Source: Candidatus Gastranaerophilales bacterium (GTDB lineage: Bacteria; Cyanobacteriota; Vampirovibrionia; Gastranaerophilales; Gastranaerophilaceae). From it: a DNA stretch of 64,000 nt. Below, one piece after another: positions 41,321 to 50,722 of the stretch. The position numbers and the translations under genes were made by a program. The stretch's first letter is position 1. Each line of letters opens with the position of its first letter. The notes below the pieces were generated by a model, which did no database searches, was not told the origin of the DNA, and was given only the letters and a program-made list of their open reading frames with translations. The stretch covers positions 1 to 64,000 of the forward strand of contig CALUWE010000005.1 of NCBI GenBank assembly GCA_944324425.1. Direction: 5' to 3'.

Positions 41321-41695
41321 ATGAATTTCAGACACGGTTCATTAGAAAGTATAATTTTAAACGCATTGTGGGAGCTTGAAGCAACAGGTGTTTATAAAAA
41401 TTCCGTTAAAGATGTTTTTGATTATATATGCGAATCTCAGACTACAAAAAGGGCATACACAACGGTAAAAACCGTTATGGACAGGCTTCATGAAAAAGAA
41501 GTTTTGCTTAGAATTAAACAAGGCAAGAAATTTTATTATAGAACCGCTTATTCAAACAATGATATCATTGCAAACAGCCTGAAAAAAATTGCCGTTCAAT
41601 ATTGCAACGGCGATATGAATAAATTAATTCAGGTTGCATCCTCTATTAATTCAAATGAATTAAATATTGTAGAATCAAAAGTTAATGCGGGTTAA
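41321..41695 (+). CDS. BlaI/MecI/CopY-family transcriptional repressor
   Basis: 124 residues with the winged-helix of the penicillinase-repressor family: GSLESIILNALWELEATG at the start and AYTTVKTVMDRLHEKEVLLR as the recognition-helix/wing region. Members repress beta-lactamase or copper genes. No BlaR1 or MecR sensor protease is adjacent; the downstream neighbours are an unknown protein and a TadE-like membrane protein. The regulated target here is unknown. Confidence 0.85.
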   Translation: MNFRHGSLESIILNALWELEATGVYKNSVKDVFDYICESQTTKRAYTTVKTVMDRLHEKEVLLRIKQGKKFYYRTAYSNNDIIANSLKKIAVQYCNGDMNKLIQVASSINSNELNIVESKVNAG

Positions 41696-41701
41696 GTTTT
41701 C

Positions 41702-42076
41702 TTGAAAAATGCCGAAAATATAATAGAGACCAGACAACAAACGGCTAAACTTATTGTTGATGTAATCTTGAATAAGATTACCGTTTTGGATGCTCTGAAA
41801 TCTTTTCCCAAAGAATCATCCGACCCTTCTGTCAAAACCTGTTTCCATATTTTGGTTCATTATGAATCTGACGAAGAATTAAGAAAAAAAGATCCCCTAT
41901 ACAAAGAAACACAGGATGAATTTTTGGTCGAAACGGCAGAAACCTTGTTGAAAGGAGACCCTTTACCGGTTAATATTATAAAAGAATATCAAGATTTCTA
42001 CCAAAATGATCTTTTTTACCCTGAAATGACAAAAGAAAACATTTTAAAGCGGCTGAGAAAGTTTATTAATTTATGA
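41702..42076 (+). CDS. Unknown 124-residue protein
   Basis: I do not recognise this soluble acidic protein (LIVDVILNKITVLDALKSFP, FHILVHYESDEELRKKDPLY). The start is a TTG 7 bp after the BlaI-like stop, with a weak ribosome-binding site. It overlaps the TadE-like gene by 4 bp (ATGA), so it is the middle gene of a three-gene operon. Confidence 0.65.
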   Translation: MKNAENIIETRQQTAKLIVDVILNKITVLDALKSFPKESSDPSVKTCFHILVHYESDEELRKKDPLYKETQDEFLVETAETLLKGDPLPVNIIKEYQDFYQNDLFYPEMTKENILKRLRKFINL

Positions 42077-42531
42077 GTTTACTTAAATTAAAAACAAAAT
42101 TAAAAAATTTGAAAGGAACAAGTTCTATTGAATTTCTTGCCGTTTTTGTGTTTTTGTTTTTCTTCTTTGTTTTAATTTTAGATATTGCATTATTTTTCAG
42201 GCAGGTTTATTTGGTTCAAACTATTGCGGATGAAACAATTGCGCGACTTACGGTTGAAAAACAATGCTCTAAAGACTTGCCGTCAACAATTATTATTGCA
42301 AACAAAGCAACTTCGTTTTATTATGCCGATCTTCAATTCAGTGCATCAAGCCAAAATCATAAAATTGTTAAACTAAAAACCGACGGAGATAAATATTCTT
42401 TTCTTATTCAATGCAGAAATGAAATCACTCCCGATTCTCTTATTTTTACTCTTAAATATAAGGGCGTATTTTTATATAGAACAGGAAAAGTGATAACGTC
42501 AAATATTTCTGTCAATACCACATATTACTAA
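42073..42531 (+). CDS. TadE-like single-span membrane protein
   Basis: 152 residues: a basic N-terminus with KGTSSIEFLAVFVFLFFFFV, i.e. the G-x-x-S-x-E-F start of TadE/pseudopilin-like proteins followed by a hydrophobic helix, then IADETIARLTVEKQC and a beta-rich C-terminal part. TadE proteins are minor pilins of Tad/Flp pili. No other tad genes are visible in the window, so this is an orphan or a distant relative. It is the last gene of the BlaI-unknown-TadE operon, with a weak terminator after it. Confidence 0.65.
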   Translation: MSLLKLKTKLKNLKGTSSIEFLAVFVFLFFFFVLILDIALFFRQVYLVQTIADETIARLTVEKQCSKDLPSTIIIANKATSFYYADLQFSASSQNHKIVKLKTDGDKYSFLIQCRNEITPDSLIFTLKYKGVFLYRTGKVITSNISVNTTYY

Positions 42532-42548
42532 GAATAAAATATACGATT

Positions 42549-42580
42549 TTATATCATCCTTGTTGGTGATATAATTTTTT
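42549..42580 (+). terminator. Weak terminator after the TadE-like gene
   Basis: ATATCATCC and GGTGATAT form a bulged hairpin around TTGTT, followed by AATTTTTT. Confidence 0.5.
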
Positions 42581-42593
42581 ATAGCCTTTTGTA

Positions 42594-42599
42594 TATAAT
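42594..42599 (+). promoter_or_regulatory. -10 box of rsmH
   Basis: TATAAT (42594-42599) ends exactly 6 nt before the in-frame TTG at 42606 and 15 nt before the ATG at 42615, with no Shine-Dalgarno before either. Confidence 0.45.
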
Positions 42600-42605
42600 T
42601 TATTT

Positions 42606-43577
42606 TTGAAAATTATGGTTAACAGTTTATTTAAAGATGAGAATTTTACCCATTATACCGTCATGTTAAATGAAGCGGTTAATGTTCTTGATATAAAAAA
42701 TAATCCGGATGCAATATATATTGACGCAACACTTGGTGCAGGCGGGCACAGCGAATTAATCTTGCAGCAATTGTCAAATAAAGGCAGATTAATTTCTTTT
42801 GATATAGATTCGGATGCAATTAATGCGGCTTCAAAAAGGCTTGAGAAATATAAAAATCTCACAATTGTAAACAGAAGCTATACTGAAATAAAACAGGTTT
42901 TATCAGAGCTTGGAATTGAAAAAATAACAGGCGGTGTTATTTTTGATTTGGGTGCAAGCTATCATCAGCTTACAAAAGCCGAAAGGGGCTTTAGTTTTAA
43001 AAAAGACGCCCCATTGGATATGCGTTTTAATAAAGAGCAAAAGTTTAGCGCATATGATGTTGTAAATAAATATAAGGAAGATGAGCTTGTTGAAATTTTT
43101 TCAAAATACGGCGAAGAACATTTTTCAAAGAGAATTGCAAAAGCAATTGTCAATTCCCGTCCCATTAATACAACTTTACAATTGGCAGATTTAATTGTAG
43201 CTTCCACCCCAAAAATAAAAAGCTCTATTCATCCGGCTACAAGAGTGTTTCAGGCAATCAGGATTGAAGTTAATCAAGAGTTGTTAAATTTTGAAAATAC
43301 ATTAAAAGATGTGCTTACTTTATTATCCTTAGGTGGTATAATTAGTATTATAAGTTTTCATTCTTTGGAAGACAGAATTGCAAAGCATTTTTTTAAGGAA
43401 TATTCCAAAAAATGCAGGTGCAAAAAAGAACAGCTCATTTGTTCATGCGGCGGTCAGGTTCTTGAAATTCTAACAAGGAAACCAATAAGCGCGAGTGATG
43501 AAGAAATAAGTCTAAACCCGCCGTCGAGAAGCGCGAAGTTGAGAGCCGCAAGGAAAATAGCCGATATTGGAGTTTAA
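42606..43577 (+). CDS. rsmH: 16S rRNA (cytosine1402-N4)-methyltransferase
   Basis: 323 residues from TTG 42606, or 320 from ATG 42615; the -10 spacing fits the TTG as a leaderless start. Motifs: HYTVMLNEAV, YIDATLGAGGHSELIL (SAM binding), FDLGASYHQL, RGFSFKKDAPLDMRF, and the C-terminal ISFHSLEDRIAKHFF and NPPSRSAKLRAARK. It methylates C1402 of 16S rRNA. As in many bacteria it heads the division cluster rsmH-ftsL-ftsI, but mraZ upstream and the mur genes downstream are missing here. Confidence 0.96.
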   Translation: MKIMVNSLFKDENFTHYTVMLNEAVNVLDIKNNPDAIYIDATLGAGGHSELILQQLSNKGRLISFDIDSDAINAASKRLEKYKNLTIVNRSYTEIKQVLSELGIEKITGGVIFDLGASYHQLTKAERGFSFKKDAPLDMRFNKEQKFSAYDVVNKYKEDELVEIFSKYGEEHFSKRIAKAIVNSRPINTTLQLADLIVASTPKIKSSIHPATRVFQAIRIEVNQELLNFENTLKDVLTLLSLGGIISIISFHSLEDRIAKHFFKEYSKKCRCKKEQLICSCGGQVLEILTRKPISASDEEISLNPPSRSAKLRAARKIADIGV

Positions 43578-43580
43578 GAT

Positions 43581-44162
43581 TTGAATTCTTTTGATTTTAA
43601 TTTTAACAACAATAATAATAAAAATTCTTCACACAATAACGGTGACGGAATTAAATTCGGCATGCCTGATATGAACAAGCCTTCAATGGGTCCGTTTTTA
43701 ATGGGTGCAAGACAAGTTAAAAACCCTTACCATGATGTTGTTCAAAACAGAAAAGTCTCTCAAAGAAATATGCATGGTCAAAAGAATCCCGTTATCAGCG
43801 GTTATTTTGTTAAAGAAAAGTCTTACAAAGAAATTATCATTTCACGAATAAATACTGTATTGTGCGGCATTTTAGGCTGTTTGGTTTTGGTTTGTTTGGT
43901 CAGTTATTATTTTGTTGTTCAATCTGAAATTGAACTCAGAAAATTGAGCAAAGAGACTATTGCGCTCAATTATGACAATGTTGATATGCAAAATAAATTA
44001 GATAATCTTCAATCGTTTTCTAATGTTGATTTTGAGGTTACAAAATCAAACATTTTGACCCGTGCGAAAAAGGTTATTGAGCTTTCGGCCGCAAATGTTC
44101 CAAGTGTCAATTATGACAAAAAGAAAAATGAGGGGCTTACAAACAGATATTTAGGATACTAA
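43581..44162 (+). CDS. FtsL-like division protein
   Basis: 193 residues from TTG 43581 (GGAG 8 nt upstream). An Asn-rich, disordered cytoplasmic N-terminus of about 90 residues is followed by one membrane helix (INTVLCGILGCLVLVCLVSY) and an extracytoplasmic coiled-coil stretch (IELRKLSKETIALNYDNVD). The topology and the position between rsmH and the PBP gene match FtsL; sequence similarity in this family is always low. The cytoplasmic tail is longer than usual. It would link FtsI and the FtsB-like protein at 11980. Confidence 0.72.
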   Translation: MNSFDFNFNNNNNKNSSHNNGDGIKFGMPDMNKPSMGPFLMGARQVKNPYHDVVQNRKVSQRNMHGQKNPVISGYFVKEKSYKEIIISRINTVLCGILGCLVLVCLVSYYFVVQSEIELRKLSKETIALNYDNVDMQNKLDNLQSFSNVDFEVTKSNILTRAKKVIELSAANVPSVNYDKKKNEGLTNRYLGY

Positions 44163-44189
44163 ATTTTTATTTTGAGGCGATAGGGGAAG

Positions 44190-45905
44190 TTGAGAAGAGA
44201 ATTTCATAAACAATTTGAAAACAGAGTTGGCTGTCTGCAACTTTTATTTAATTTGTTTGTTGTCTTGCTTCTTGTTTATCTTTTTTTGGTTCAGGTTTTC
44301 GATATCAGAGGTTATAAAGATAGGGCAAAAACCCAAAGAGCGTCAACACCTTTTGTTTTAAGAGGTGAAATTGTTGACAGAAACAATGTTAAATTGGCTA
44401 CCGATGACACATCTTTTAACGTGTATGCTCACCCCATGTATTATGATAATTCTCCGGAAGAGCTTGCGGAAAAGCTTCAATCGCTGCTCAATATGGACAA
44501 AAGAACGCTTGTTTCAAAATTCTCTAAAGACGAATCGGTTATTTTAATTAAAAGGGGAATTTCCAGAAAGACCGCGGAAAAAATAAAAGCTCTTAAATTA
44601 AGGGAAATTTCTCTTGAAGCTAAAAATAAAAGAATTTATCCTCAAGGAAGCTTGGCAGCGCATATTTTGGGATATTACAATGCTGACGCGGATATGGCAG
44701 GCGGAATTGAATACGTTGCGGGAGATTACCTTAAATACATAGATAAATCCATAAAATATGAAAAAATGCCGAATGGCGATATTATCTATAATTTGTCGGT
44801 TGACCCCGAGGATGTTATAAAACCGGCCAAAGGTAAGACATTAAAACTCACAATTGATTCTCCGATTCAACATATTTGTGAAAAATATTTATACCAAATG
44901 GTTCAAAAAACAGATGCTTACAGGGGTGCTGTTATTGTCATGGAACCAAAAACGGGCGAAATTTTAGCACTTGCTCAATATCCGTATTATGACCCCAATA
45001 ATTATCAAAAGCATTCTTTAATTGAAATGAAAAACTGGGCTTTGACCGATGTTTACCCCCCGGGGTCAACTTTTAAAATTATAACAATAGCGTCTGCCAT
45101 GTTGAATAACAAAATAAATAAAAATACAAAAATAATGGACACAGGCAAAATGAAAGTCGGCTGGTGGGAAATAACCAACTACGATTACAGAGAAAAAGGC
45201 GCCCCCGGTTTGATTGACCTTGTCTATTTATTCCAGCATTCAAGCAATATTGCAAGTGTAAAAGTTGCCCAAATGATGACATCCGATGAATATTACGATG
45301 CCTTGCAATTATTCGGCTTCGGACAAAGAACGGGAATTGACCTTCCGGGTGAATCAACCGGACTTTTGCCCAAAGCTTCATCTTGGGATGTTTCAACCCA
45401 TGCTTCAATGGCATATGGCTACGGCGCTTCTGTTACCGCCATACAGATGATATCTGCCGTAAACGCAATTGCAAATGACGGAGTTTGGATAACGCCTCAT
45501 GTTATTAAATATTCAGATGCCGAAGCTGAGCAAAAAATAGTTAAAAGGCGCATTATGACCCATGAGCAAGCTCAGGAAATTACCGAGTTATTGGTTAAAT
45601 CAATTGAGGCGGGTCGTTCCATGGGCAAAATGGACGGTTACACGGTTGCTGCCAAAACGGGAACATCAAGGCGCCCTAATGACAAAGGTACCGGCTATTC
45701 AAATAAGCTGTATACCTCAATGATTGGTTTTTTGCCTGCGTCTGACCCGAAAGTAACCATTTATGTGGTTATAGATTCACCGCAAGGCGGAGGTTTATGG
45801 GGTTCTACAATTGCGGGCCCCGTATTTAAAGATGTTGCAACCGAGATTGTAAGAATTATGAATATTAACCCTGATAAACCCCAAAAGGACGGTAAAAAAG
45901 TGTAA
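44190..45905 (+). CDS. ftsI: Division-type class B penicillin-binding protein (transpeptidase)
   Basis: 571 residues. An N-terminal membrane anchor (20-37), a pedestal domain with RGEIVDRNNVKLA, and a transpeptidase domain with the acylated Ser in STFK (293-296), SSN (351-353) and KTGT (489-492), all complete. It cross-links septal peptidoglycan. The gene order rsmH-ftsL-like-PBP supports FtsI/PBP3 over the elongation PBP2. The start is TTG at 44190, preceded by AGGGGAAG at short spacing. No PASTA domains. Confidence 0.92.
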   Translation: MRREFHKQFENRVGCLQLLFNLFVVLLLVYLFLVQVFDIRGYKDRAKTQRASTPFVLRGEIVDRNNVKLATDDTSFNVYAHPMYYDNSPEELAEKLQSLLNMDKRTLVSKFSKDESVILIKRGISRKTAEKIKALKLREISLEAKNKRIYPQGSLAAHILGYYNADADMAGGIEYVAGDYLKYIDKSIKYEKMPNGDIIYNLSVDPEDVIKPAKGKTLKLTIDSPIQHICEKYLYQMVQKTDAYRGAVIVMEPKTGEILALAQYPYYDPNNYQKHSLIEMKNWALTDVYPPGSTFKIITIASAMLNNKINKNTKIMDTGKMKVGWWEITNYDYREKGAPGLIDLVYLFQHSSNIASVKVAQMMTSDEYYDALQLFGFGQRTGIDLPGESTGLLPKASSWDVSTHASMAYGYGASVTAIQMISAVNAIANDGVWITPHVIKYSDAEAEQKIVKRRIMTHEQAQEITELLVKSIEAGRSMGKMDGYTVAAKTGTSRRPNDKGTGYSNKLYTSMIGFLPASDPKVTIYVVIDSPQGGGLWGSTIAGPVFKDVATEIVRIMNINPDKPQKDGKKV

Positions 45906-45921
45906 AAATAAATAAATTATC

Positions 45922-45949
45922 TTGATTTTATTAATATTTTTGCTAGAAT
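45922..45949 (+). promoter_or_regulatory. Candidate promoter of the SNF2 gene
   Basis: TTGATT (45922-45927), a 16-nt spacer, and TAGAAT (45944-45949) with an adjacent TG. It would give a leader of about 85 nt; an alternative TATAGA at 46028-46033 sits 6 nt before the GTG start. Confidence 0.4.
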
Positions 45950-46039
45950 TTTCATGTGGTAAGTTAATTTCGAGTGTAGTTCCTTATTTAGTTTCACATT
46001 TAAGATTTTAACTTTTGTAGTTGGTAATATAGAATTATT

Positions 46040-49000
46040 GTGAAATACAACTTTAACAACAGTTATATTAAAGAACAATCAAAACCCGGCAGTTGGCGCA
46101 GGGGGTATGAATGTTTTCAGAAAAATTTAGTAAGCGATGTTACAATTAAAGACACCGTTATTTCTGGAAAGGTAAAAGGCAATTTTAAAGACCACTACGA
46201 TGTTTCAATTAAATTTAACAAAACATCAATAAAGCCAACCTGCTCTTGCCCTTTGGATGAGCCTTGGTGCAAGCATGTTGTGGCGCTTGGTTTGTCTGCA
46301 ATTAAAGATCATCAGGTTGATGAATTGATGTACGAAAAATTTGACATTGAACCAAAACTTGATGATGAAAACATCCCCATGACTGAAAACCCAAAAGGCG
46401 GTTATATTTTCCACTTTAACCCTAAAAGAAGACAAAATTTCTTTTCAATTCTTGTCATGGACAGAAACACAAAAAGAGTTATAAGAGATTTAGAGGGCAT
46501 TTTTAAGGCGGTTTTAGAAATGCAGAAAAATGACCCTGATTTTAAGTTGAATGAAGTCCAAAAATTAGAAGCCATGATGTTTTCAATGCTTTTAAAACAA
46601 TCGAGACTTGATAAAAAATCGGGCTGGTATGATGTTCAAATAAACAAATTTGACGATTTCTTTAAAATGCTTGCCAAAATGGAAGATGTAATTGATGCTA
46701 AAACCCATAAAAAAATCTTATTTACGCAAGATGTTTGGAATTTGTGCTTATCCGTTAATGTGTCATATGTCGGAAACGTTTTATTGTCTTTATATTGGAA
46801 GCGCCCTGACGGTAATGAAATATATCCCTTTGAAGAAATCAGATATTTTTCACGCGGTTTAAAATGGGGCAGATTTAAAGACAGAATTTTCCAAACTGAT
46901 GTTATGGTGTCTGTTCTTCCTCAAAACCTTATAAAAGCTTCCTTTACGGATATTAAAGATGCTGAAGGCGGTAAATTTATATATGAAGAATTGCCTGAAT
47001 TAAGAAAAGTTATGACAGTTGAACTATCAGAAGAAATGGAAAAGCTTTCTTTCGAAAAAAGGCCGCCAAAATGTATTGTTGAGCTTGGAATTGACTATGA
47101 CCAGTCCCTAAAAGCTTCTCTTGATTTTGAATATGACGGTGTGAGGGTTCCTTATGCCAAAAACCCAAAAACGCCATATATCACAATAAAAGACCCTGAT
47201 AAAGATTTATTATATTGGGTTAAAAGAGATTCAAACTATGAGCAAAAAGCTTATCAAATGCTTCTTGCCTGCCGTTTTGCACCAATGCAGACAAATAATT
47301 TAGCGCTCGAAAAAGAAAATGCCATAGATTTTTATAATTACTATATAAAGCAGGCAGGTCCAAATTGGGAATTTATTGAAAAAGACGATATGTCTATGTA
47401 TAAATTAACCAAAAAAGAACTTACATTGTGTGCTGATATTGACTTTGCGGCAGATACAACGGATAAATTCGAAATCGAAATGTACGCAGAAGCTGAGGGT
47501 GAACGAATAGAATTTGAAAAAGTTCAGGATTTAGTCTATGACGGTCAAAGATATTACCAATCAACGGGTAAAGGACAAAGTTTAATCCCTGTTGATAATG
47601 TTTTCACGCTTTTAAAATCTTTTAATACATACGATGTTTACAAAAACGATGAAGATAAATACATTGTAAAAACCTATCGTGCAGGTGTAGTTTCCGAAAT
47701 GGAAAATATGGATGTTAAAATGAAAATGTCCAGAAAATTTTCTAAATTTTGGAAAGAAATTTCAACATTTTCAAATATGGAAAATACTCCACTGCCTAAA
47801 TCCACAATCGCAACACTTCGTGAATACCAATTAAAAGGATACAGCTGGCTTTGGTTTTTGTATAAATACGGTCTGAACGGAATTTTGGCTGATGATATGG
47901 GGCTCGGTAAAACCCTTCAAACCTTAACCTTGCTGCAAAAAGCAAAAGAAAAAGACGGCAAAGAGCCGACACTTGTAATTTGCCCCACATCCGTTGTTTT
48001 TAACTGGGAAAATGAAATTGAAAAATTTGCTCCTAATTTGAAATTTTTAACACTTTCAGGGTCAGAAAGAAAGTCTAACTTTAAAAATATTCCGAAATAT
48101 GACGTCATAATAACAAGCTATGCCCTTATAAGACGCGATATTGATCAATTAAAGAAATTTGATTTCAGATACATAATTTTGGATGAATCTCAAAATATTA
48201 AAAATTCTCAAAGTCAAACTTCAAAAGCTGTTAAAACCCTAAAGGCTAAGCATAAGTTGGCATTATCAGGTACACCTATTGAAAACAGACTTGAAGAATT
48301 ATGGAGCGTGTTTGATTTTCTTATGCCCGGGTTCTTGTTTGATGCACCTGAATTCAACAACAGATACGTTTATCCGATTGTTGAAAAAGAAGATAAACAG
48401 GTTGAAAGGCGCTTGAAATCTCAAATATTCCCGTTCATTTTAAGACGTATGAAAAGAGACGTTGCAAAAGACTTGCCTGATAAAATTGAAGCTGTTGCAT
48501 ACTGTGAACTTACGCCCGATCAAAAAGATTTATACTTACAAGTTCTTGATTCAACAAAAGAGGAGCTCTTTAAATCAATTGAAACTGTCGGTCTTGAAAA
48601 ATCAAGAATGTCTATTTTCTCTGCCCTTCTTCGTCTTCGTCAAATTTGCTGCCACCCGAGGCTGTATGATAAAGAAGGCATGTTAAATATAAATGAATCG
48701 GGTAAATTTGAACACCTGCAATCAATGCTTGAAGAAATTATATCTGAAGGTCATAGAATTTTACTATTCAGCCAATTTGTCGGAATGCTTGATATTATTA
48801 AACTTTGGCTTGAAGAAAAAGGTATTAAGCATGAATACTTATCGGGTGCAACTAAAAACAGGCAGGAAGTTGTTGAAAGGTTTAATAATGACCCGACAAT
48901 TCCTATATTTTTAGTTTCCCTGAAAGCGGGCGGCACGGGCTTGAACTTAACAGGTGCAGATTATGTAATTCACTATGACCCATGGTGGAACCCTGCTGTG

Positions 49001-49207
49001 GAAGATCAGGCAACAGACAGGGCTTATCGTATCGGGCAAACAAAGAAAGTTTTTGTTTACCGCTTAATTACAAAAGGAACGGTTGAAGAAAAAATTCAAA
49101 GGTTGAAATCTAAAAAACGTTCACTTGTAGATTCTGTTATTTCTGTTGACAGAAACATTGCAAAAACTCTTACATATCAAGATATTAAAGATATTTTCTC
49201 TGTATAA
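46040..49207 (+). CDS. SNF2-family ATPase with N-terminal SWIM zinc finger
   Basis: 1055 residues from a GTG at 46040. The SWIM finger is CSC (68-70) with CKH (77-79), i.e. CxCx6CxH. A long middle region (100-600) is typical of bacterial SNF2 proteins. The ATPase core has ADDMGLGKTLQTL, TSYALIRRDID, ILDESQNIKNS, LALSGTPIENRLEELW, LFSQFVGMLDII, and KAGGTGLNLTGADYVIHYDP with RAYRIGQ. It translocates on double-stranded DNA, perhaps displacing RNA polymerase or other proteins; bacterial roles are poorly defined. It is monocistronic between a promoter and a terminator. Confidence 0.93.
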   Translation: MKYNFNNSYIKEQSKPGSWRRGYECFQKNLVSDVTIKDTVISGKVKGNFKDHYDVSIKFNKTSIKPTCSCPLDEPWCKHVVALGLSAIKDHQVDELMYEKFDIEPKLDDENIPMTENPKGGYIFHFNPKRRQNFFSILVMDRNTKRVIRDLEGIFKAVLEMQKNDPDFKLNEVQKLEAMMFSMLLKQSRLDKKSGWYDVQINKFDDFFKMLAKMEDVIDAKTHKKILFTQDVWNLCLSVNVSYVGNVLLSLYWKRPDGNEIYPFEEIRYFSRGLKWGRFKDRIFQTDVMVSVLPQNLIKASFTDIKDAEGGKFIYEELPELRKVMTVELSEEMEKLSFEKRPPKCIVELGIDYDQSLKASLDFEYDGVRVPYAKNPKTPYITIKDPDKDLLYWVKRDSNYEQKAYQMLLACRFAPMQTNNLALEKENAIDFYNYYIKQAGPNWEFIEKDDMSMYKLTKKELTLCADIDFAADTTDKFEIEMYAEAEGERIEFEKVQDLVYDGQRYYQSTGKGQSLIPVDNVFTLLKSFNTYDVYKNDEDKYIVKTYRAGVVSEMENMDVKMKMSRKFSKFWKEISTFSNMENTPLPKSTIATLREYQLKGYSWLWFLYKYGLNGILADDMGLGKTLQTLTLLQKAKEKDGKEPTLVICPTSVVFNWENEIEKFAPNLKFLTLSGSERKSNFKNIPKYDVIITSYALIRRDIDQLKKFDFRYIILDESQNIKNSQSQTSKAVKTLKAKHKLALSGTPIENRLEELWSVFDFLMPGFLFDAPEFNNRYVYPIVEKEDKQVERRLKSQIFPFILRRMKRDVAKDLPDKIEAVAYCELTPDQKDLYLQVLDSTKEELFKSIETVGLEKSRMSIFSALLRLRQICCHPRLYDKEGMLNINESGKFEHLQSMLEEIISEGHRILLFSQFVGMLDIIKLWLEEKGIKHEYLSGATKNRQEVVERFNNDPTIPIFLVSLKAGGTGLNLTGADYVIHYDPWWNPAVEDQATDRAYRIGQTKKVFVYRLITKGTVEEKIQRLKSKKRSLVDSVISVDRNIAKTLTYQDIKDIFSV

Positions 49208-49212
49208 AACAT

Positions 49213-49245
49213 TAAAAAGCCCCTTAATTTAAGGGGTTTTAATTT
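49213..49245. terminator. Bidirectional terminator between the SNF2 gene and hydG
   Basis: AAAAAGCCCCTTAA pairs with TTAAGGGGTTTT, with T-runs on both strands. Confidence 0.8.
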
Positions 49246-49247
49246 AT

Positions 49248-50660
49248 CTAAAATTTTAAATCTCTTGTTCCGTTTTCTATATTTTTAAGATTTTTAATTA
49301 CTTCTTCTTTTAAAATGGGGTTTTCAATGCCTTCCAGTTCTTGTTTTATCATTCTTTCGCCTGCAATTTTTGTTTCATTTGAAGCGTAATCGGATAAATA
49401 TTCTTTTAATGTCATAATGGCATTTGGTGCACAGAAATTATGAATTTGTTCTTTTTTGCAAATTTCCATAAAATCTGAACCGATTCTTCCTTTTCTATAA
49501 CAGGCTGTACAAAAACTCGGCATATAATCCATATCTAAAAGCCATTTTACAACTTCATCCAACGTTCTAAGGTCTGAAACATTAAATTGGGATGAATCTT
49601 CTTTTTCAGGTTTTGCATAGCCGCCAACACTTGTTTTTGAACCGCCTGAAATTTGTGTTATACCCACATGAAGGCTTCTTTTTCTAACCTGAACGTTTTC
49701 CCTTGTTGAAACTATCATGCCTGTATATGGCACAGCAAGCCTTAAAACGGCAATAATTTTTTCAAATGTATCATCATCAATTCCGTTATCAAAAGTATTC
49801 GGGTCAATGTCATCCGCTCTTCTTATTCTTGGAACGGAAATTGTATGAGGACCTACGCCAAAATTGGCTTCTAAGTGCTCTGCATGCATTATAAGCCCGA
49901 CTAATTCATATCTATATAAACTTAAACCGAATAAAACCCCAAGCCCCACATCTTCAATGCCGCCCGTTAAGGCTCTGTCCATTGCTTCCGTATGATATTT
50001 ATAATTGCTTTTCGGCCCTTTCGGGTGAAGATTTTCATAGTTTTTCTTGTGGTATGTTTCTTGAAATAAAATGTATGTGCCAATTTCGGCTTCTTTTAAT
50101 TTTTTATAATTTTCAACCGTTGTGGCTGCAATATTAACATTTACCCTTCTTATGGAACCATTTTTATGTTTTGTATTATAAATTGTGTGAATTGATTCCA
50201 AAATGTATTCAATGGGGTTATTAACGGGGTCTTCGCCTGCTTCAACGGCAAGCCTTTTGTGTCCCATATCCTGAAGTGCCATCACTTCTTCTTCAATTTC
50301 TTTTTGGGTTAATTTTTTTCTTGGAATATGTTTGTTTGTGTAATGATACGGGCAATAAACACAACCGTTCACGCAATAATTTGAAAGATACAAAGGCGCA
50401 AATAAAACAATTCTGTTGCCGTAAAAATCTTTTTTAATTTTCTCTGCAAGGGCAAAAATTTCGTTGTTTTTATCTTCAAGAGTGCAGTCTAATAAAATTA
50501 AAGCCTCTCTGTGGGTTAAACCTTTCTTTTCTCTCGCCTTTTGAATAATGTCATCAATTAATTTTTCATTATTCCTGTTTTTTTCAGCCCATTTAAGGGT
50601 TTCCATAATTTCATTGTGGTCAATAAAATTTATTGAATCAGAAGATTTAACATCATACAT
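49248..50660 (-). CDS. hydG: [FeFe]-hydrogenase maturase HydG
   Basis: 470 residues from ATG 50660, which has AAAGG 8 nt upstream (an in-frame ATG at 50711 lacks one). The radical SAM motif CVNGCVYC follows the HydG-typical NYC. The C-terminal domain has the auxiliary-cluster motif CTACYRKGRIGSDFMEICKK. HydG cleaves tyrosine to supply CO and cyanide for the H-cluster. This implies an [FeFe]-hydrogenase and fermentative or anaerobic hydrogen metabolism. HydE, HydF and the hydrogenase are not in the window. ThiH is the nearest alternative but lacks this tail. Confidence 0.92.
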   Translation of the reverse strand: MYDVKSSDSINFIDHNEIMETLKWAEKNRNNEKLIDDIIQKAREKKGLTHREALILLDCTLEDKNNEIFALAEKIKKDFYGNRIVLFAPLYLSNYCVNGCVYCPYHYTNKHIPRKKLTQKEIEEEVMALQDMGHKRLAVEAGEDPVNNPIEYILESIHTIYNTKHKNGSIRRVNVNIAATTVENYKKLKEAEIGTYILFQETYHKKNYENLHPKGPKSNYKYHTEAMDRALTGGIEDVGLGVLFGLSLYRYELVGLIMHAEHLEANFGVGPHTISVPRIRRADDIDPNTFDNGIDDDTFEKIIAVLRLAVPYTGMIVSTRENVQVRKRSLHVGITQISGGSKTSVGGYAKPEKEDSSQFNVSDLRTLDEVVKWLLDMDYMPSFCTACYRKGRIGSDFMEICKKEQIHNFCAPNAIMTLKEYLSDYASNETKIAGERMIKQELEGIENPILKEEVIKNLKNIENGTRDLKF

Positions 50661-50722
50661 AATTTTTGCCTTTCTAATTTTTAATGTTACTCTTAAAAAT
50701 TTATCAGGCAAGAAAAATAAAT

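Noticed and set aside
41321-42531. A Tad pilus or beta-lactam resistance operon
   Set aside because: Only a single TadE-like gene and a BlaI-type repressor are present; no TadA/B/C ATPase or platform proteins and no BlaR sensor, and the beta-lactamase-fold gene is 9 kb away under its own promoter.
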